This document shows positions 25,060 to 32,984 of a stretch of DNA of 64,000 nucleotides, piece after piece. Source of the DNA: Blastococcus sp. LR1 (GTDB lineage Bacteria > Actinomycetota > Actinomycetes > Mycobacteriales > Geodermatophilaceae). The translations under genes were made by a program, and so were the position numbers. Below the pieces are notes generated by a model. The model was not told the origin of the DNA and made no database searches. It saw only the letters and a program-made list of their open reading frames with translations. Within the stretch, counting starts at the first letter, position 1; each line of letters begins with the position of its first letter. The stretch is taken from contig NZ_JAIUJY010000002.1 in assembly GCF_020166105.1 (NCBI RefSeq), forward strand, positions 372,001 through 436,000, read 5' to 3'.

Positions 25060-25970
25060 CGCAGAACGGCGGGGTCGAGCGTCACCTGGAAGAGAGCGCG
25101 CGGGTCCTGGAGGGTCGCGGGCGGCCGGGCGGCTGCTCGCGGCACGACCCGGTCCCACCGCGCGAACCTCCGGTGCGGGAGCAGCTCGCGCCCCTGGAAG
25201 AGGTACTCCCCCACCACCTCACCCAGCAGCAGGCCGGCGCCGTGCTCGATCGGCAGCGCCACCGGGTCCCCGGGGCGCATCTCGTCGAGGAAGGCCGACA
25301 GCTGCCGGAGGTCCTTGGCCGGGCGACGACCGGAGATCTCCTTGGACAGCGCCCGGAGCTCCACGGGGGTCATGCCCTGCGCGTCGACGTCGATCCCCGA
25401 CTGCGTGCCCAGCCCGACGACGCCGGCAGCGAGGCAGGCGCCCAGCTCGTTGTGGTTGCGCGGCCGGGCCACCCACACCCGCACACCCTCGGGGTCGGGC
25501 GCCGGCGGCACGTCGTCCGGACCGGGCCACAGGTAGGGGAGGTCGTCGGGCTCGGGGCCGAAGAGCTCGGTGAACCGGCCGCGGTAGAACTCCGGGTCCT
25601 TGGCGATCAGGTTCGACCGGTGCGAGAGGTGCAGCTCCTCGTTCCCGATCCACGAGGGCAGCAGCCCGGCCTCGGCGAGCTCCGACTGCGGCCGGCCGAC
25701 GACGTCGGGCGCGAACTCGCCGATCTGCGCCTCGGTGCTGTCGGCGAACCCGCGCTCCCGCCACACGCGGGCCATCGCCAGGCCGTAGGCGACCAGCGCC
25801 GGCGTCCGGCCCTTCCACATGAGGACGGCGGGATGGCTGGCCCAGCCGTAGTCGGGCAGCTCGATCGCCCGCAGGATCTGGAGGGTCTCCACCCGCTGCT
25901 TGCCCAGGCGCGGGGAGTCCAGGAGCCGGGCGCTGTCGGCGAAGTCGGGCACCGGCACGAAGGTCTGCAT
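25056..25970 (-). CDS. MSMEG_6728-type protein: pyrimidine-dimer-glycosylase-like plus PUA-like domain
   Basis: 304 residues in two parts. Residues 1-150 fit the MSMEG_6728 group of the Pyr_excise family related to T4 endonuclease V: MQTFVPVPDFADSARLLD, RLGKQRVETLQILRA, YGWASHPAVLMWKG and EELHLSHRSNLIAKDPEFYR. Residues about 162-300 form a second domain that starts VRVWVARPRNHNELGACLAAGVVGLGT and includes RPGDPVALPIEHGAGLLLGEVVG; this looks like the PUA/EVE-like reader domain found at the front of many restriction endonucleases. Most relatives that I recall are about half this size, so this looks like a fusion. DNA repair, or sensing of modified DNA, is inferred. Last gene of the sirtuin trio, 16 bases after the small gene. 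Confidence 0.75.
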   Translation of the reverse strand: MQTFVPVPDFADSARLLDSPRLGKQRVETLQILRAIELPDYGWASHPAVLMWKGRTPALVAYGLAMARVWRERGFADSTEAQIGEFAPDVVGRPQSELAEAGLLPSWIGNEELHLSHRSNLIAKDPEFYRGRFTELFGPEPDDLPYLWPGPDDVPPAPDPEGVRVWVARPRNHNELGACLAAGVVGLGTQSGIDVDAQGMTPVELRALSKEISGRRPAKDLRQLSAFLDEMRPGDPVALPIEHGAGLLLGEVVGEYLFQGRELLPHRRFARWDRVVPRAAARPPATLQDPRALFQVTLDPAVLR

Positions 25971-25986
25971 CGCCGACCAGTCTCGG

Positions 25987-26280
25987 TCAGCGCTCGAGCT
26001 CGCGCAGTGCCAGCTCCCACCGCTCGCGCCGGGCGGCGTCGTCCTGCTCCCACCAGGCGGGCCCGCGCTCGCCCAGCCCGGTCTTCGCCAGCTGCACCCG
26101 CGCGCGGGCGGCGGCCACGGCGTGGTCGTCCCCCTTCGAGGTGCGCACGGCCGAACGCGCCACCCCCAGGTGGTGCAGCAGCCGGGCCCGCACGTCCTCG
26201 GGCAGTGCCGGGTCGGCGGTCCGCCACCGGCGGCCGTCGACGACGACGTACCGCCCGTCCGGCGTCCGCTCCGGGGTCAC
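25987..26280 (-). CDS. Small conserved actinobacterial protein of unknown function
   Basis: 97 residues, charged and helical, no signal peptide or membrane segment. The N-terminal motif GRYVVVDGRRWRTADP and later ARARVQLAKTGLGERGPAWWEQ recur in actinobacterial proteins that are labelled biopolymer transporter Tol in databases, a name nothing in the sequence supports. GTG 26280 overlaps the sirtuin stop by four bases (GTGA), so it is translated with the sirtuin. The next gene begins 16 bases later. Confidence 0.7.
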   Translation of the reverse strand: MTPERTPDGRYVVVDGRRWRTADPALPEDVRARLLHHLGVARSAVRTSKGDDHAVAAARARVQLAKTGLGERGPAWWEQDDAARRERWELALRELER

Positions 26281-27134
26281 GCCGCGAGTCGCGCGGCCAG
26301 CTCGGGCAGCACCACGCCCAGCGGCGCGTCCACGCGGACGTCGGCCTTCGCGTCGCCCCGGGTAGGGCCGACGGTCACGATCGCGACCGGGATGCCCAGC
26401 TTCGCCGCCCGCAGCACGAACCGGTACCCGCTCATGACCGCCAGGGAGGAGCCGAGCACCACCAGGCTGCCGGCCTCCTCGACCATCGCGAAGCAGGAGT
26501 CCACCCGGTCGCGCGGCACGGTCTCCCCGAAGAAGACGACGTCGGGCTTGAGCGGGCCGGCGCCGCAGGCCAGGCAGTCGACCATCACGAAGCCGTCGAG
26601 GACCTCGTCCGGCAGTTCGGCGTCGCCGTCGGGGTTGATCTCCTCGACCCGCGGCCAGAAGTGCGGGTTGGCCGCGTGCAGCCGCTCGTCCAGCTCGGCG
26701 CGACCGGCGACGTCGCCGCACCCCAGGCACACCGTGCGGTCGAGCCCGCCGTGCAGCTCGACGACGTCGCGGGCGCCGCCGGCCTGGTGCAGCCCGTCGA
26801 CGTTCTGCGTGATCACGCCGCTGAGCAGCCCGACGGCCTGCAGCGAGGCGACGGCACGGTGCCCGTCGTTGGGCCGGGCGTCGCGCATCTGCCGCCAGCC
26901 GACGAAGCTGCGCGCCCAGTAGCGGTGCCGGCCGGCCGGATTCCGGGTGAAGGTCTGGTAGGTCATCGGGGTGTGCCGGCGCAGGCTGCCGGTGGCTCCG
27001 CGGTAGTCCGGGATGCCCGAGTCGGTGGAGAGGCCGGCGCCGGAGAGCACCAGTGCGTCGCCATCGGCGACGAGGTCGGCCAGCGCGTCGAGCGCGGCCG
27101 CCGTCCCCGGGACGGCGGGAGGAGCGACTGTCAC
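26277..27134 (-). CDS. Sirtuin, NAD-dependent protein deacylase (SIRT4-like class)
   Basis: 285 residues. Rossmann NAD-binding motif VLSGAGLSTDSGIPDYRG, active-site TQNVDGLHQAGG and ELHGGLDRTVCLGCG with catalytic His, and the zinc ribbon CLGC...CLAC. LKPDVVFFGETVP and GSSLAVMSGY complete the fold. STDSGIPDYRG without extra helical insertions places it with class II (SIRT4-like) bacterial sirtuins. It removes acyl groups from lysines using NAD. GTG 27134 is preceded by GGAGA at short spacing. First gene of a three-gene minus-strand operon and divergent from the T7SS operon by 135 bases. Confidence 0.92.
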   Translation of the reverse strand: MTVAPPAVPGTAAALDALADLVADGDALVLSGAGLSTDSGIPDYRGATGSLRRHTPMTYQTFTRNPAGRHRYWARSFVGWRQMRDARPNDGHRAVASLQAVGLLSGVITQNVDGLHQAGGARDVVELHGGLDRTVCLGCGDVAGRAELDERLHAANPHFWPRVEEINPDGDAELPDEVLDGFVMVDCLACGAGPLKPDVVFFGETVPRDRVDSCFAMVEEAGSLVVLGSSLAVMSGYRFVLRAAKLGIPVAIVTVGPTRGDAKADVRVDAPLGVVLPELAARLAA

Positions 27135-27269
27135 GTCTCCATGGTCCCTGCCGGAGGCCGCTCGTGCCGCCGGCCGGAGGGACCGACTCTCCACAGGCAC
27201 GCCGACCCCGGACTTCGGGAAACGGCACGAGCCCTTATTCTCTGCCCCGACGCGCGAGGAGGCGGGGGC

Positions 27270-27554
27270 ATGCCCGATCTGAAGCTGAACACCACGGAAC
27301 TCCGGGAGACCGGTGCCGCGCTGCGACTGCTGTCGGTGGAGCTGAGCGAGGCGGAGAACATCGTCGAGGCCTACGCCGACGACGTCGGTCACCCCCGCCT
27401 GGCCCACACCCTCGACGAGATGCAGGGCTCGTGGGACGACCGCCGCAACGATCTGCGCGACGGCATCGACGGGCTCGGCGAGGTCGTCGAGGAGGCCGGG
27501 AAGGCGTTCGAGGAGATCGAGCGCCACCTGGTCGCCGCACTGGAAGGCGAGTGA
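27270..27554 (+). CDS. WXG100-like type VII secretion protein
   Basis: 94 residues, predicted helical hairpin. The two long amphipathic helices are joined at QGSWDDRR, where canonical WXG100 proteins have W-x-G; here the pattern is W-D-D. Acidic, no signal peptide. The position as first gene before a T7SS-type large protein fits a dimer partner or chaperone. ATG 27270 follows CGAGGAGGCGGGG. A TATTCT at 27236-27241 is a candidate -10. The stop overlaps the next ATG (TGATG). Confidence 0.75.
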   Translation: MPDLKLNTTELRETGAALRLLSVELSEAENIVEAYADDVGHPRLAHTLDEMQGSWDDRRNDLRDGIDGLGEVVEEAGKAFEEIERHLVAALEGE

Positions 27555-29005
27555 TGGGCCGGCCTCGCGACTGGTCGCCGGTGGGCTGGTCCACCGACCC
27601 GACCCCGGGAGATCCCGACCGGGTCGCCGACCTCGCCCTGCGCTACCGGCGCACCGCCGAGGCGGTGGCGACGGCGTCGACCAACCTCGGGCGGATCGGC
27701 AACGGAACGGCGTACGAGGGCCAGGGCGGCGACGCGCTGCGGGAGCGCACCCGCGACCTCTCCGAGCAGGTCGGGCAGCTCCACGACCGGTACGACGCCG
27801 CCGCCGATGCGCTGGAGGCCTACCACCCGCAGCAGCACGCGGCCCAGGTGACGGCGGACGCCGCCCTGTCCCGGGCCCGCCAGGCGCTCGAGCTCCAGGA
27901 GTCCGCCCAGGGCAACCTCGACCGGCTGGAGAACACCCCCGCCGTCGCCGGCGAGCCGGAGGACCCGACCGTCACCGCCGGTCGCAACGCGGCGCAGCGC
28001 GATCTCGAGCACGCGCGCTCGGAGCTCCAGCGGGCGAAGAACGACGTCCAGCGGGCGCACGACGACCAGCACGCGGCCGGGAACCGGGCCGCCAGCAGCC
28101 TGCAGGCCGCCATCGACACCGACGACCTCAACGACAGCTGGAAGGACAACGCGCTGGGCGTCGTGAAGAGCATCGCGAACGTCGCCAGCGCCATCGCGGC
28201 GATCGCCGGCGTCCTCGCGCTGCTCCTCAGCTGGGTGCCGATCCTCGGTCAGGTGCTGGCGGCGGTCGCGCTCGTGGCCACGGCGGTCTCGCTGCTCTGC
28301 AACGGGTTGCTGATCATGAACGGCAAGGACCGGTGGGACCAGCTGAAGAGCGACATCCTGGGCCTCGCGCTCTTCGGGGTGGGGCGACTGTTCGGAGCCC
28401 TCGCGAAGACGTCGTCGCTCGCCACCCGGAGCCGGGCCTGGCAGAACGCCCGCAATGTCCTGGCCGGCACCGGCAACCACGCCTCGCGACGAGCCGATGC
28501 GTGGACCCTGATCGGCGGCCCGATGCGCGCCGCCGACCGGGCGCACGGGACCACCAGCTTCGCCGGGCACCTCGCCGGCGGGGCCAGGGAGGTGGCGCGC
28601 GCGCCACGGCAGGTCGTGACCGAGGCGATCTCGGCCGTGCGCAACGGCCGGGCGACGTGGGTGGACGACTTCCAGCAGGCGCGTTCCGCCTTCACCGGGG
28701 GGCAGTTCTGGCGGAACGGCGTGGCCCCGCAGCTCGGCGTCACGGCCGACTACCGTGCGCTCTCGGCGGTCGACGACGTCCTGCTGAACTCCGGCGCCGC
28801 CCGGAGCACGTACCTCGGCGCACGGGCCACGACGGCACTGACGGGCGCGACGACCCTCACCGGGACCGTCGTCGACGGGTTCAGCGCCTCCGAGGCGCTC
28901 GCCCCGGACCCGTCGATGGGGACCTTCGACGCACCGGCCTCCGGACTCCCCGAGGGCTTCGTCGCTCCGTCGTCCGACATCCCCCCGACCCCGGTGGCCC
29001 GGTGA
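27554..29005 (+). CDS. Putative T7SS-secreted large protein
   Basis: 483 residues. Residues 1-90 resemble the N-terminal T7SS signal/LXG-like helical domain (DRVADLALRYRRTAEAVATA, then TAYEGQGGDALRERTRDL). Residues about 95-190 are a charged coiled coil. Residues about 205-255 are two very hydrophobic helices (IAAIAGVLALLLSW, LAAVALVATAVSLLC), followed by a third near 275. The remaining 200 residues contain small amphipathic segments but no toxin domain that I recognise. By family analogy it is exported by an ESX system; no ESX ATPase or channel gene is in the window. Its product is encoded with a WXG100-like partner and four further coupled genes. Confidence 0.7.
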   Translation: MGRPRDWSPVGWSTDPTPGDPDRVADLALRYRRTAEAVATASTNLGRIGNGTAYEGQGGDALRERTRDLSEQVGQLHDRYDAAADALEAYHPQQHAAQVTADAALSRARQALELQESAQGNLDRLENTPAVAGEPEDPTVTAGRNAAQRDLEHARSELQRAKNDVQRAHDDQHAAGNRAASSLQAAIDTDDLNDSWKDNALGVVKSIANVASAIAAIAGVLALLLSWVPILGQVLAAVALVATAVSLLCNGLLIMNGKDRWDQLKSDILGLALFGVGRLFGALAKTSSLATRSRAWQNARNVLAGTGNHASRRADAWTLIGGPMRAADRAHGTTSFAGHLAGGAREVARAPRQVVTEAISAVRNGRATWVDDFQQARSAFTGGQFWRNGVAPQLGVTADYRALSAVDDVLLNSGAARSTYLGARATTALTGATTLTGTVVDGFSASEALAPDPSMGTFDAPASGLPEGFVAPSSDIPPTPVAR

Positions 29006-30201
29006 CCCGCGCCGGCACGATGGTGCGCCTGCGATCCGCCGGCGCCGACGACCCGCGCGTCGCGGCCGCGACCGTCACCGCCCGCCCGGGCGAGGTGGTC
29101 CTCGAGCCCGCCGGCGCGGAGCAGCGCGTCCTCCGGGTCGGCACCGACGTCGTGGCGGTCCGCTGGGACGCGGCCGACGGCGGGGCGGGACGGGCGGCGT
29201 TCCTCGGCCCGGACAAGGAGGCGGTCGCAGTCCTCGAACTCGGCCACTGGACACCTCCGTTGGTCAGGGTGGCGCCGCAGTGCCGCGGCGGGTCGGAGGA
29301 CCCGGTGGAGTGGACGGGGCTGCAGCAGCTGGCCGCCACGGCCGGCCTTCCGCTCGAGCGCGGCCGGATCGAGGCGAAGGTCGACTTCTGGCCCGCGGCC
29401 CCGCGCGTCGCCTTCGCCACGAAGGTCAGCATGACGATGAGCCTGCTGGGCGTGCTGTGGTTCGTGGCCTTCCTGCTGACCGGTTACCTGCCCGACCCCC
29501 GTCTGGCACCGGCCGCCCTGGCGCTCACCACGATCTGCGCCGCGGTCCTGTGCGTCGAGCAGGCCCTGCGGCGCCGACGCGGTCTGCGCGTGCCGGCCGG
29601 GGACGACGTGAGCCCGCGACCGTCGGTCCCGGTCAGCCGGAGGTTCCGCCGGGTCGCGCGCCTGGTGCTCACACCGGCCACCGGCCCGGTGGACGTGCTG
29701 GTCGTCCGCGACCGCGAACGGCGTCAGACCTGGCTCGACGGGCCGAACTTCCCGCTCGGCGCGCAGCGGGCGGTGGTCGTCACGCCACCGGGAGCCGACC
29801 GGCCCGAGCGCGTGGACCTGCTCGACGGCCTCGGCCGTGCGGTCGTGCGGTTGCCGTGGGAGCAGTGGTTCGGCGACGACGACGGGCAGCTGGACGTGTT
29901 CCGCCGCCGAGGAATCCCCGTCGAGCGGGCTGTCGCACCCGGCCTCGGCCGGGCGGCGGAGCTGCTCCTGGTGCCGCGATCCGGAGGGCTCCCGCTCGAC
30001 ACCTTCGAGTTCCCGGGCGGCCTGGGGCTGAGGAACGACGCCAGCCTGGCAGCGGGGGTGGGCATCGTGCCGCTCGTGGTGGCGCTCCGGGGCTACGAGT
30101 CGACGCCGACCCTGCTGCTCGGACTGGTGAACTGCGTTCTGCTCTTCGGACCGGTGCTGGCCCGCGCGGCGGCCACCCGCTGGCTCGACGTCGCGCGGTG
30201 A
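29002..30201 (+). CDS. Membrane protein of the T7SS-linked operon, unknown function
   Basis: 399 residues. Three or four predicted membrane helices: a close pair at about residues 142-190 (MSLLGVLWFVAFLLTGYL, LAPAALALTTICAAVL) and a C-terminal pair near 345-390. The first 140 residues and the region between the pairs (about 205-340) are soluble and beta-rich, with two similar-looking halves (RVLRVGTDVVAVRWD versus VDVLVVRDRERRQTWLDG). No catalytic motif is recognised. The GTG start overlaps the stop of the secreted-protein gene by four bases; ATG 29020 is an alternative. It may anchor or process the secreted protein, or protect against it. Confidence 0.7.
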   Translation: MTRAGTMVRLRSAGADDPRVAAATVTARPGEVVLEPAGAEQRVLRVGTDVVAVRWDAADGGAGRAAFLGPDKEAVAVLELGHWTPPLVRVAPQCRGGSEDPVEWTGLQQLAATAGLPLERGRIEAKVDFWPAAPRVAFATKVSMTMSLLGVLWFVAFLLTGYLPDPRLAPAALALTTICAAVLCVEQALRRRRGLRVPAGDDVSPRPSVPVSRRFRRVARLVLTPATGPVDVLVVRDRERRQTWLDGPNFPLGAQRAVVVTPPGADRPERVDLLDGLGRAVVRLPWEQWFGDDDGQLDVFRRRGIPVERAVAPGLGRAAELLLVPRSGGLPLDTFEFPGGLGLRNDASLAAGVGIVPLVVALRGYESTPTLLLGLVNCVLLFGPVLARAAATRWLDVAR

Positions 30202-30761
30202 CGTCCTTCACCGCGCGGCTGGCGCTTCCCCTGGGGTGGTACGAGCTCTCACGCGACGATCCTGACGCCTGGATCGCCGGCATCCTGGAGCACGTGCTCT
30301 CCGGCGCCGACGAGGCCGAGCGGGAGGCGGTGGCCGACGAGCTGATCGACGTCACCTACCTCGACGACGTGACCGGTTCGGTCGAGACGCTCGTGCACGG
30401 CCGCGCCGAGGCGCCCCACCTGCACGCCGTGCTGCTCGTGTTTCCCGTCCGACGGAGCTCGTGGCTGCGCCGCGGGCCGGCCGCGTACTCGGGTCCGTTC
30501 CACCGGGCGATGGCGCGCACCGGGCACCCGGTGGAACAGGACCGGGTCGAGGTGGCCGGCGGCCCCGCGGTGCGGCTGCGCGGAGCCGTGCCCGACGAGC
30601 TGGAGCGGCTCACCGAACAGGTGCTGCACGTCGTGGTGCCGCCGAGGGCACCCGGGGCCGTGGTGCTGCGGATGCAGTGGCCGCAGCACCACCCCGACGC
30701 CTCCTCGCTGGCGGACATGGCCGACGGGATCGCCCGCGACGCACTCGTGGAGGTGTGGTGA
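30198..30761 (+). CDS. T7SS-linked operon paralogue A, unknown function
   Basis: 187 residues, soluble, no signal peptide. Begins with ALPLGWYELSRDDPDAW, then an amphipathic helix, a central strand pair (HLHAVLLVFPV), a GGPAVRLRG turn, VLHVVVPPRAPGAVVLRMQW and a final helix ADMADGIARDAL. The same order of elements is seen in the next two genes, so the three look like divergent tandem paralogues. The PxxW start and the alternating strands recall the PsbP/Mog1-like fold, but only weakly. Coupled to both neighbours by GTGA overlaps. Confidence 0.65.
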   Translation: MTSFTARLALPLGWYELSRDDPDAWIAGILEHVLSGADEAEREAVADELIDVTYLDDVTGSVETLVHGRAEAPHLHAVLLVFPVRRSSWLRRGPAAYSGPFHRAMARTGHPVEQDRVEVAGGPAVRLRGAVPDELERLTEQVLHVVVPPRAPGAVVLRMQWPQHHPDASSLADMADGIARDALVEVW

Positions 30762-31336
30762 CCGCCGCGCAGAACCGGCTCGGCCTCGTCGTCCCCGAAG
30801 ACTGGTGGCGGCTGCCGCTCACCGACGACGCCGCCCTGCGCCGGGCCGTCGACACCGCGGTGGCCCGGCAGTTCCGCGGCGTCGACAACCAGCCCGTGCT
30901 GCGCCGGGAGTCGGCCGAGGCCCTGCTCGAACGTGCGCGGCGGGCCCGCGCGGGCGGTGGCGTGGACATGTACCTCAGCCTCGACCCCGTCGCGGGCGTT
31001 CCGATCGGGGTGAGCCTCGTCGTCAGCCTGATCCCACAGCCTCCGGACCTGCCCACCCTCGAGGCGGTGGCCCGCGACATGACCGACGACGAGGCCCGCC
31101 CCGTGCTGGTCGACCTCGGCGGGAGCCGGGCGGTGCGGCGGCAGCGCGTGCAGGCGCTGGGCCACTCCGAGCTGGGGGTGCCGGCGGGACAGGAACTGCT
31201 GCTCGTCGACTACACGTTCGAAGGCCCCCGGGGGACGCTGCTGCTGCTGTCGTTCTCCAGCCCGCTGGTCGTGGTGGCCGACGCGCTGGCGGAGCTGTTC
31301 GAGTCCGTCGCCCACACGGTCAGGTGGTCGGCATGA
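30758..31336 (+). CDS. T7SS-linked operon paralogue B, unknown function
   Basis: 192 residues. The scheme repeats: VVPEDWWRLPLTDDAALRRA at the start, an Arg-rich helix LLERARRARAG, strands VDMYLSLDPV and VGVSLVVSLIP-like, the turn GGSRAVRRQRVQA, strands LLLVDYTFEGPRGTLLLLSFSS and a final helix ADALAELFESV. It aligns by eye with the flanking genes at these landmarks. GTG start overlaps the preceding stop. No enzyme motif, signal peptide or membrane helix is visible. Confidence 0.65.
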   Translation: MTAAQNRLGLVVPEDWWRLPLTDDAALRRAVDTAVARQFRGVDNQPVLRRESAEALLERARRARAGGGVDMYLSLDPVAGVPIGVSLVVSLIPQPPDLPTLEAVARDMTDDEARPVLVDLGGSRAVRRQRVQALGHSELGVPAGQELLLVDYTFEGPRGTLLLLSFSSPLVVVADALAELFESVAHTVRWSA

Positions 31337-31875
31337 CCCGCGTCGACGTAGACCTGCCGGCGGGCCCATGGGTGCAGGTCCCGGTCGCCGGGGACCTGGG
31401 GCAGTGGGCCGAACGCACCGCCGACGAGCTGTGCGCCGACCGGGAGCCGCCGGGGCCGCTCGCCGCCGAGCTGGCCACCATCGCCGAACGCCTGCAGCCG
31501 CTGGATCCGCTGGCCTGCGCCGTCCTGGTGCCCGAGACACTGCCGCAGACGATCGTCGGGGTCCTCGTCGTCCACCAGGTGGCCTGCGCGGAGGACGCCG
31601 ATGCGGTGCTGGCCGAGCTCGCGGCGGAGTCGGCGGCCGACATCGTCTCCCCCGAGCTCACCCGGGCCGACCTGCCGCTCGGTCCGGCAGCCCGGCGGCA
31701 CGGGGTGAACGCCGCGGCGGACGGCACCGTGGTGGAGACCGTCGAGCACGTCGTACCGCTGGGCCGCGGTACCGGGCTGCGCATCGACCTGTCCTGGGGC
31801 GCCGTCGCCCTGGGCCCGGAGCTGGTCGCCCTGGCCGACGCGGCGGCCGCAGGCCTGCGGCTCACCGACGGCTGA
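31333..31875 (+). CDS. T7SS-linked operon paralogue C, unknown function
   Basis: 180 residues. Begins VDLPAGPWVQVPVAGDLGQW, then helices, strands LACAVLVPE and VGVLVVHQV, the turn LGPAARRHGV, VVPLGRGTGLRIDLSW and a final helix ALADAAAAGL, matching genes A and B in order. Shorter at the N-terminus. ATG 31333 overlaps the preceding stop (ATGA). Last gene of the six-gene operon; the convergent CNNM gene ends 71 bases further on, with no clear hairpin between. Confidence 0.65.
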   Translation: MTRVDVDLPAGPWVQVPVAGDLGQWAERTADELCADREPPGPLAAELATIAERLQPLDPLACAVLVPETLPQTIVGVLVVHQVACAEDADAVLAELAAESAADIVSPELTRADLPLGPAARRHGVNAAADGTVVETVEHVVPLGRGTGLRIDLSWGAVALGPELVALADAAAAGLRLTDG

Positions 31876-31946
31876 CCTCGCCACCGCCGCGTCCGGCTAC
31901 CTGAAGGCGTCCTTGACCTTCTCGCCCGCCGCCGGCACGCCGCCGC

Positions 31947-32984
31947 TCACGCCGTCGTCTGCGCGGTCTCTCCCGCGGGCTGCGGGAAGAGCCGGCGCAG
32001 CACGTCGGACAGGGTCACGACGCCGATCACCGCGTCGGCGTCGCGGACGACGGCGAGGTGGTTGCGGGTCTCCCGCATCGCCTTCAGCGCCGCGTGCACG
32101 GAGGTGTCGGCCTCGAGGGCGAACACCGGCCGGGCGAAGGGCGCCGCCGACGCGGAGTCGGCCGCGGTGAGCGTGTCGCGGACGTGCACGACGCCGCTGA
32201 TCTCCTCGCCGTCGACCGCGCCCAGCAGGATCCGCAGGTGCCCCGATGCCTGGGTGAGCGCACGGACCTCGCCGACGGTCGCGGCCGAGCGCACACCCGT
32301 CGGCCGGGACACCGGCCCGACCATCTCGCGGATGGTGAGCCGCTCGAGCTCCAGCACGCCGGCGATCTGCGCGGAGAAGCTCGCGTCCAGTGCGCCGACG
32401 TTGGCCGAGTGCTCCACCAGGTGGCGCAGCGTCTCGGGGCTGTGCCCGACGGCGAGCTCGTCGGCCGGCTCGACGCCGACCGCGCGGACCAGCCGGTTGG
32501 CCATGGCGTTGAGCAGCCGCAGCAGGGGCCGGAACACCAGCATGAACCCGCGCATCGGCACGGCGAGCAGGGTGGCCGAGCGCTCCGGATGGGCGATCGC
32601 CCACGACTTGGGTGCCATCTCGCCCACCACCAGGTGGATGAAGGTCACGACCAGCAGAGCCAGCACGAAGCCGACGACGTCGGCCGCGACCAGCGGCAGG
32701 CCCCAGGTCTCGAACAACGGCGTGAGCCAGTGGTGCACCGCCGGCTTGCTGATCGCGCCCAGCGCCAGCGTGGCCGCGGTGATCCCCAGCTGGGAGCCGG
32801 CCAGCAGCAGCGTCAGCTCCGCGGAGTTCCGCAGCGCGGCCCGGGCGGCGCGGCTGTCGGGAGCAGCCTCCTCCAGGCGGTGCCGCTTGGCGGCCAGCGC
32901 GGCGAACTCCACGGCCACGAAGAACGCCGACAGCGCGACGATCACCACGGTGGCGATGACGACCACCAGCGGGTCGTCGCTCAT
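31947..32984 (-). CDS. CNNM/CorC-family protein (DUF21 plus CBS pair), second of pair
   Basis: 345 residues. An N-terminal DUF21 transmembrane domain (VVVIATVVIVALSAFFVAVEFAAL, then ELTLLLAGSQLGITAATLALGAI, GEMAPKSWAI) is followed by two CBS domains (residues about 205-330; REMVGPVSRPTGVRSAATV, VFALEADTSVHAALKAMRETRNHLAVV). CNNM/CorC proteins mediate or regulate Mg2+ efflux with CBS sensing of nucleotides. It lacks the C-terminal CorC_HlyC domain that its partner has. The ATG overlaps the stop of the upstream partner by four bases, so the two are probably co-made and may pair. Confidence 0.9.
   Translation of the reverse strand: MSDDPLVVVIATVVIVALSAFFVAVEFAALAAKRHRLEEAAPDSRAARAALRNSAELTLLLAGSQLGITAATLALGAISKPAVHHWLTPLFETWGLPLVAADVVGFVLALLVVTFIHLVVGEMAPKSWAIAHPERSATLLAVPMRGFMLVFRPLLRLLNAMANRLVRAVGVEPADELAVGHSPETLRHLVEHSANVGALDASFSAQIAGVLELERLTIREMVGPVSRPTGVRSAATVGEVRALTQASGHLRILLGAVDGEEISGVVHVRDTLTAADSASAAPFARPVFALEADTSVHAALKAMRETRNHLAVVRDADAVIGVVTLSDVLRRLFPQPAGETAQTTA

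Noticed and set aside
29524-29539. A 16-base match to the arm of the 2214/3200 palindromes inside the 399-aa membrane protein gene
   Set aside because: It lies in frame within a coding region, has no inverted partner, and a match of this length to GC-rich words is plausible by chance.
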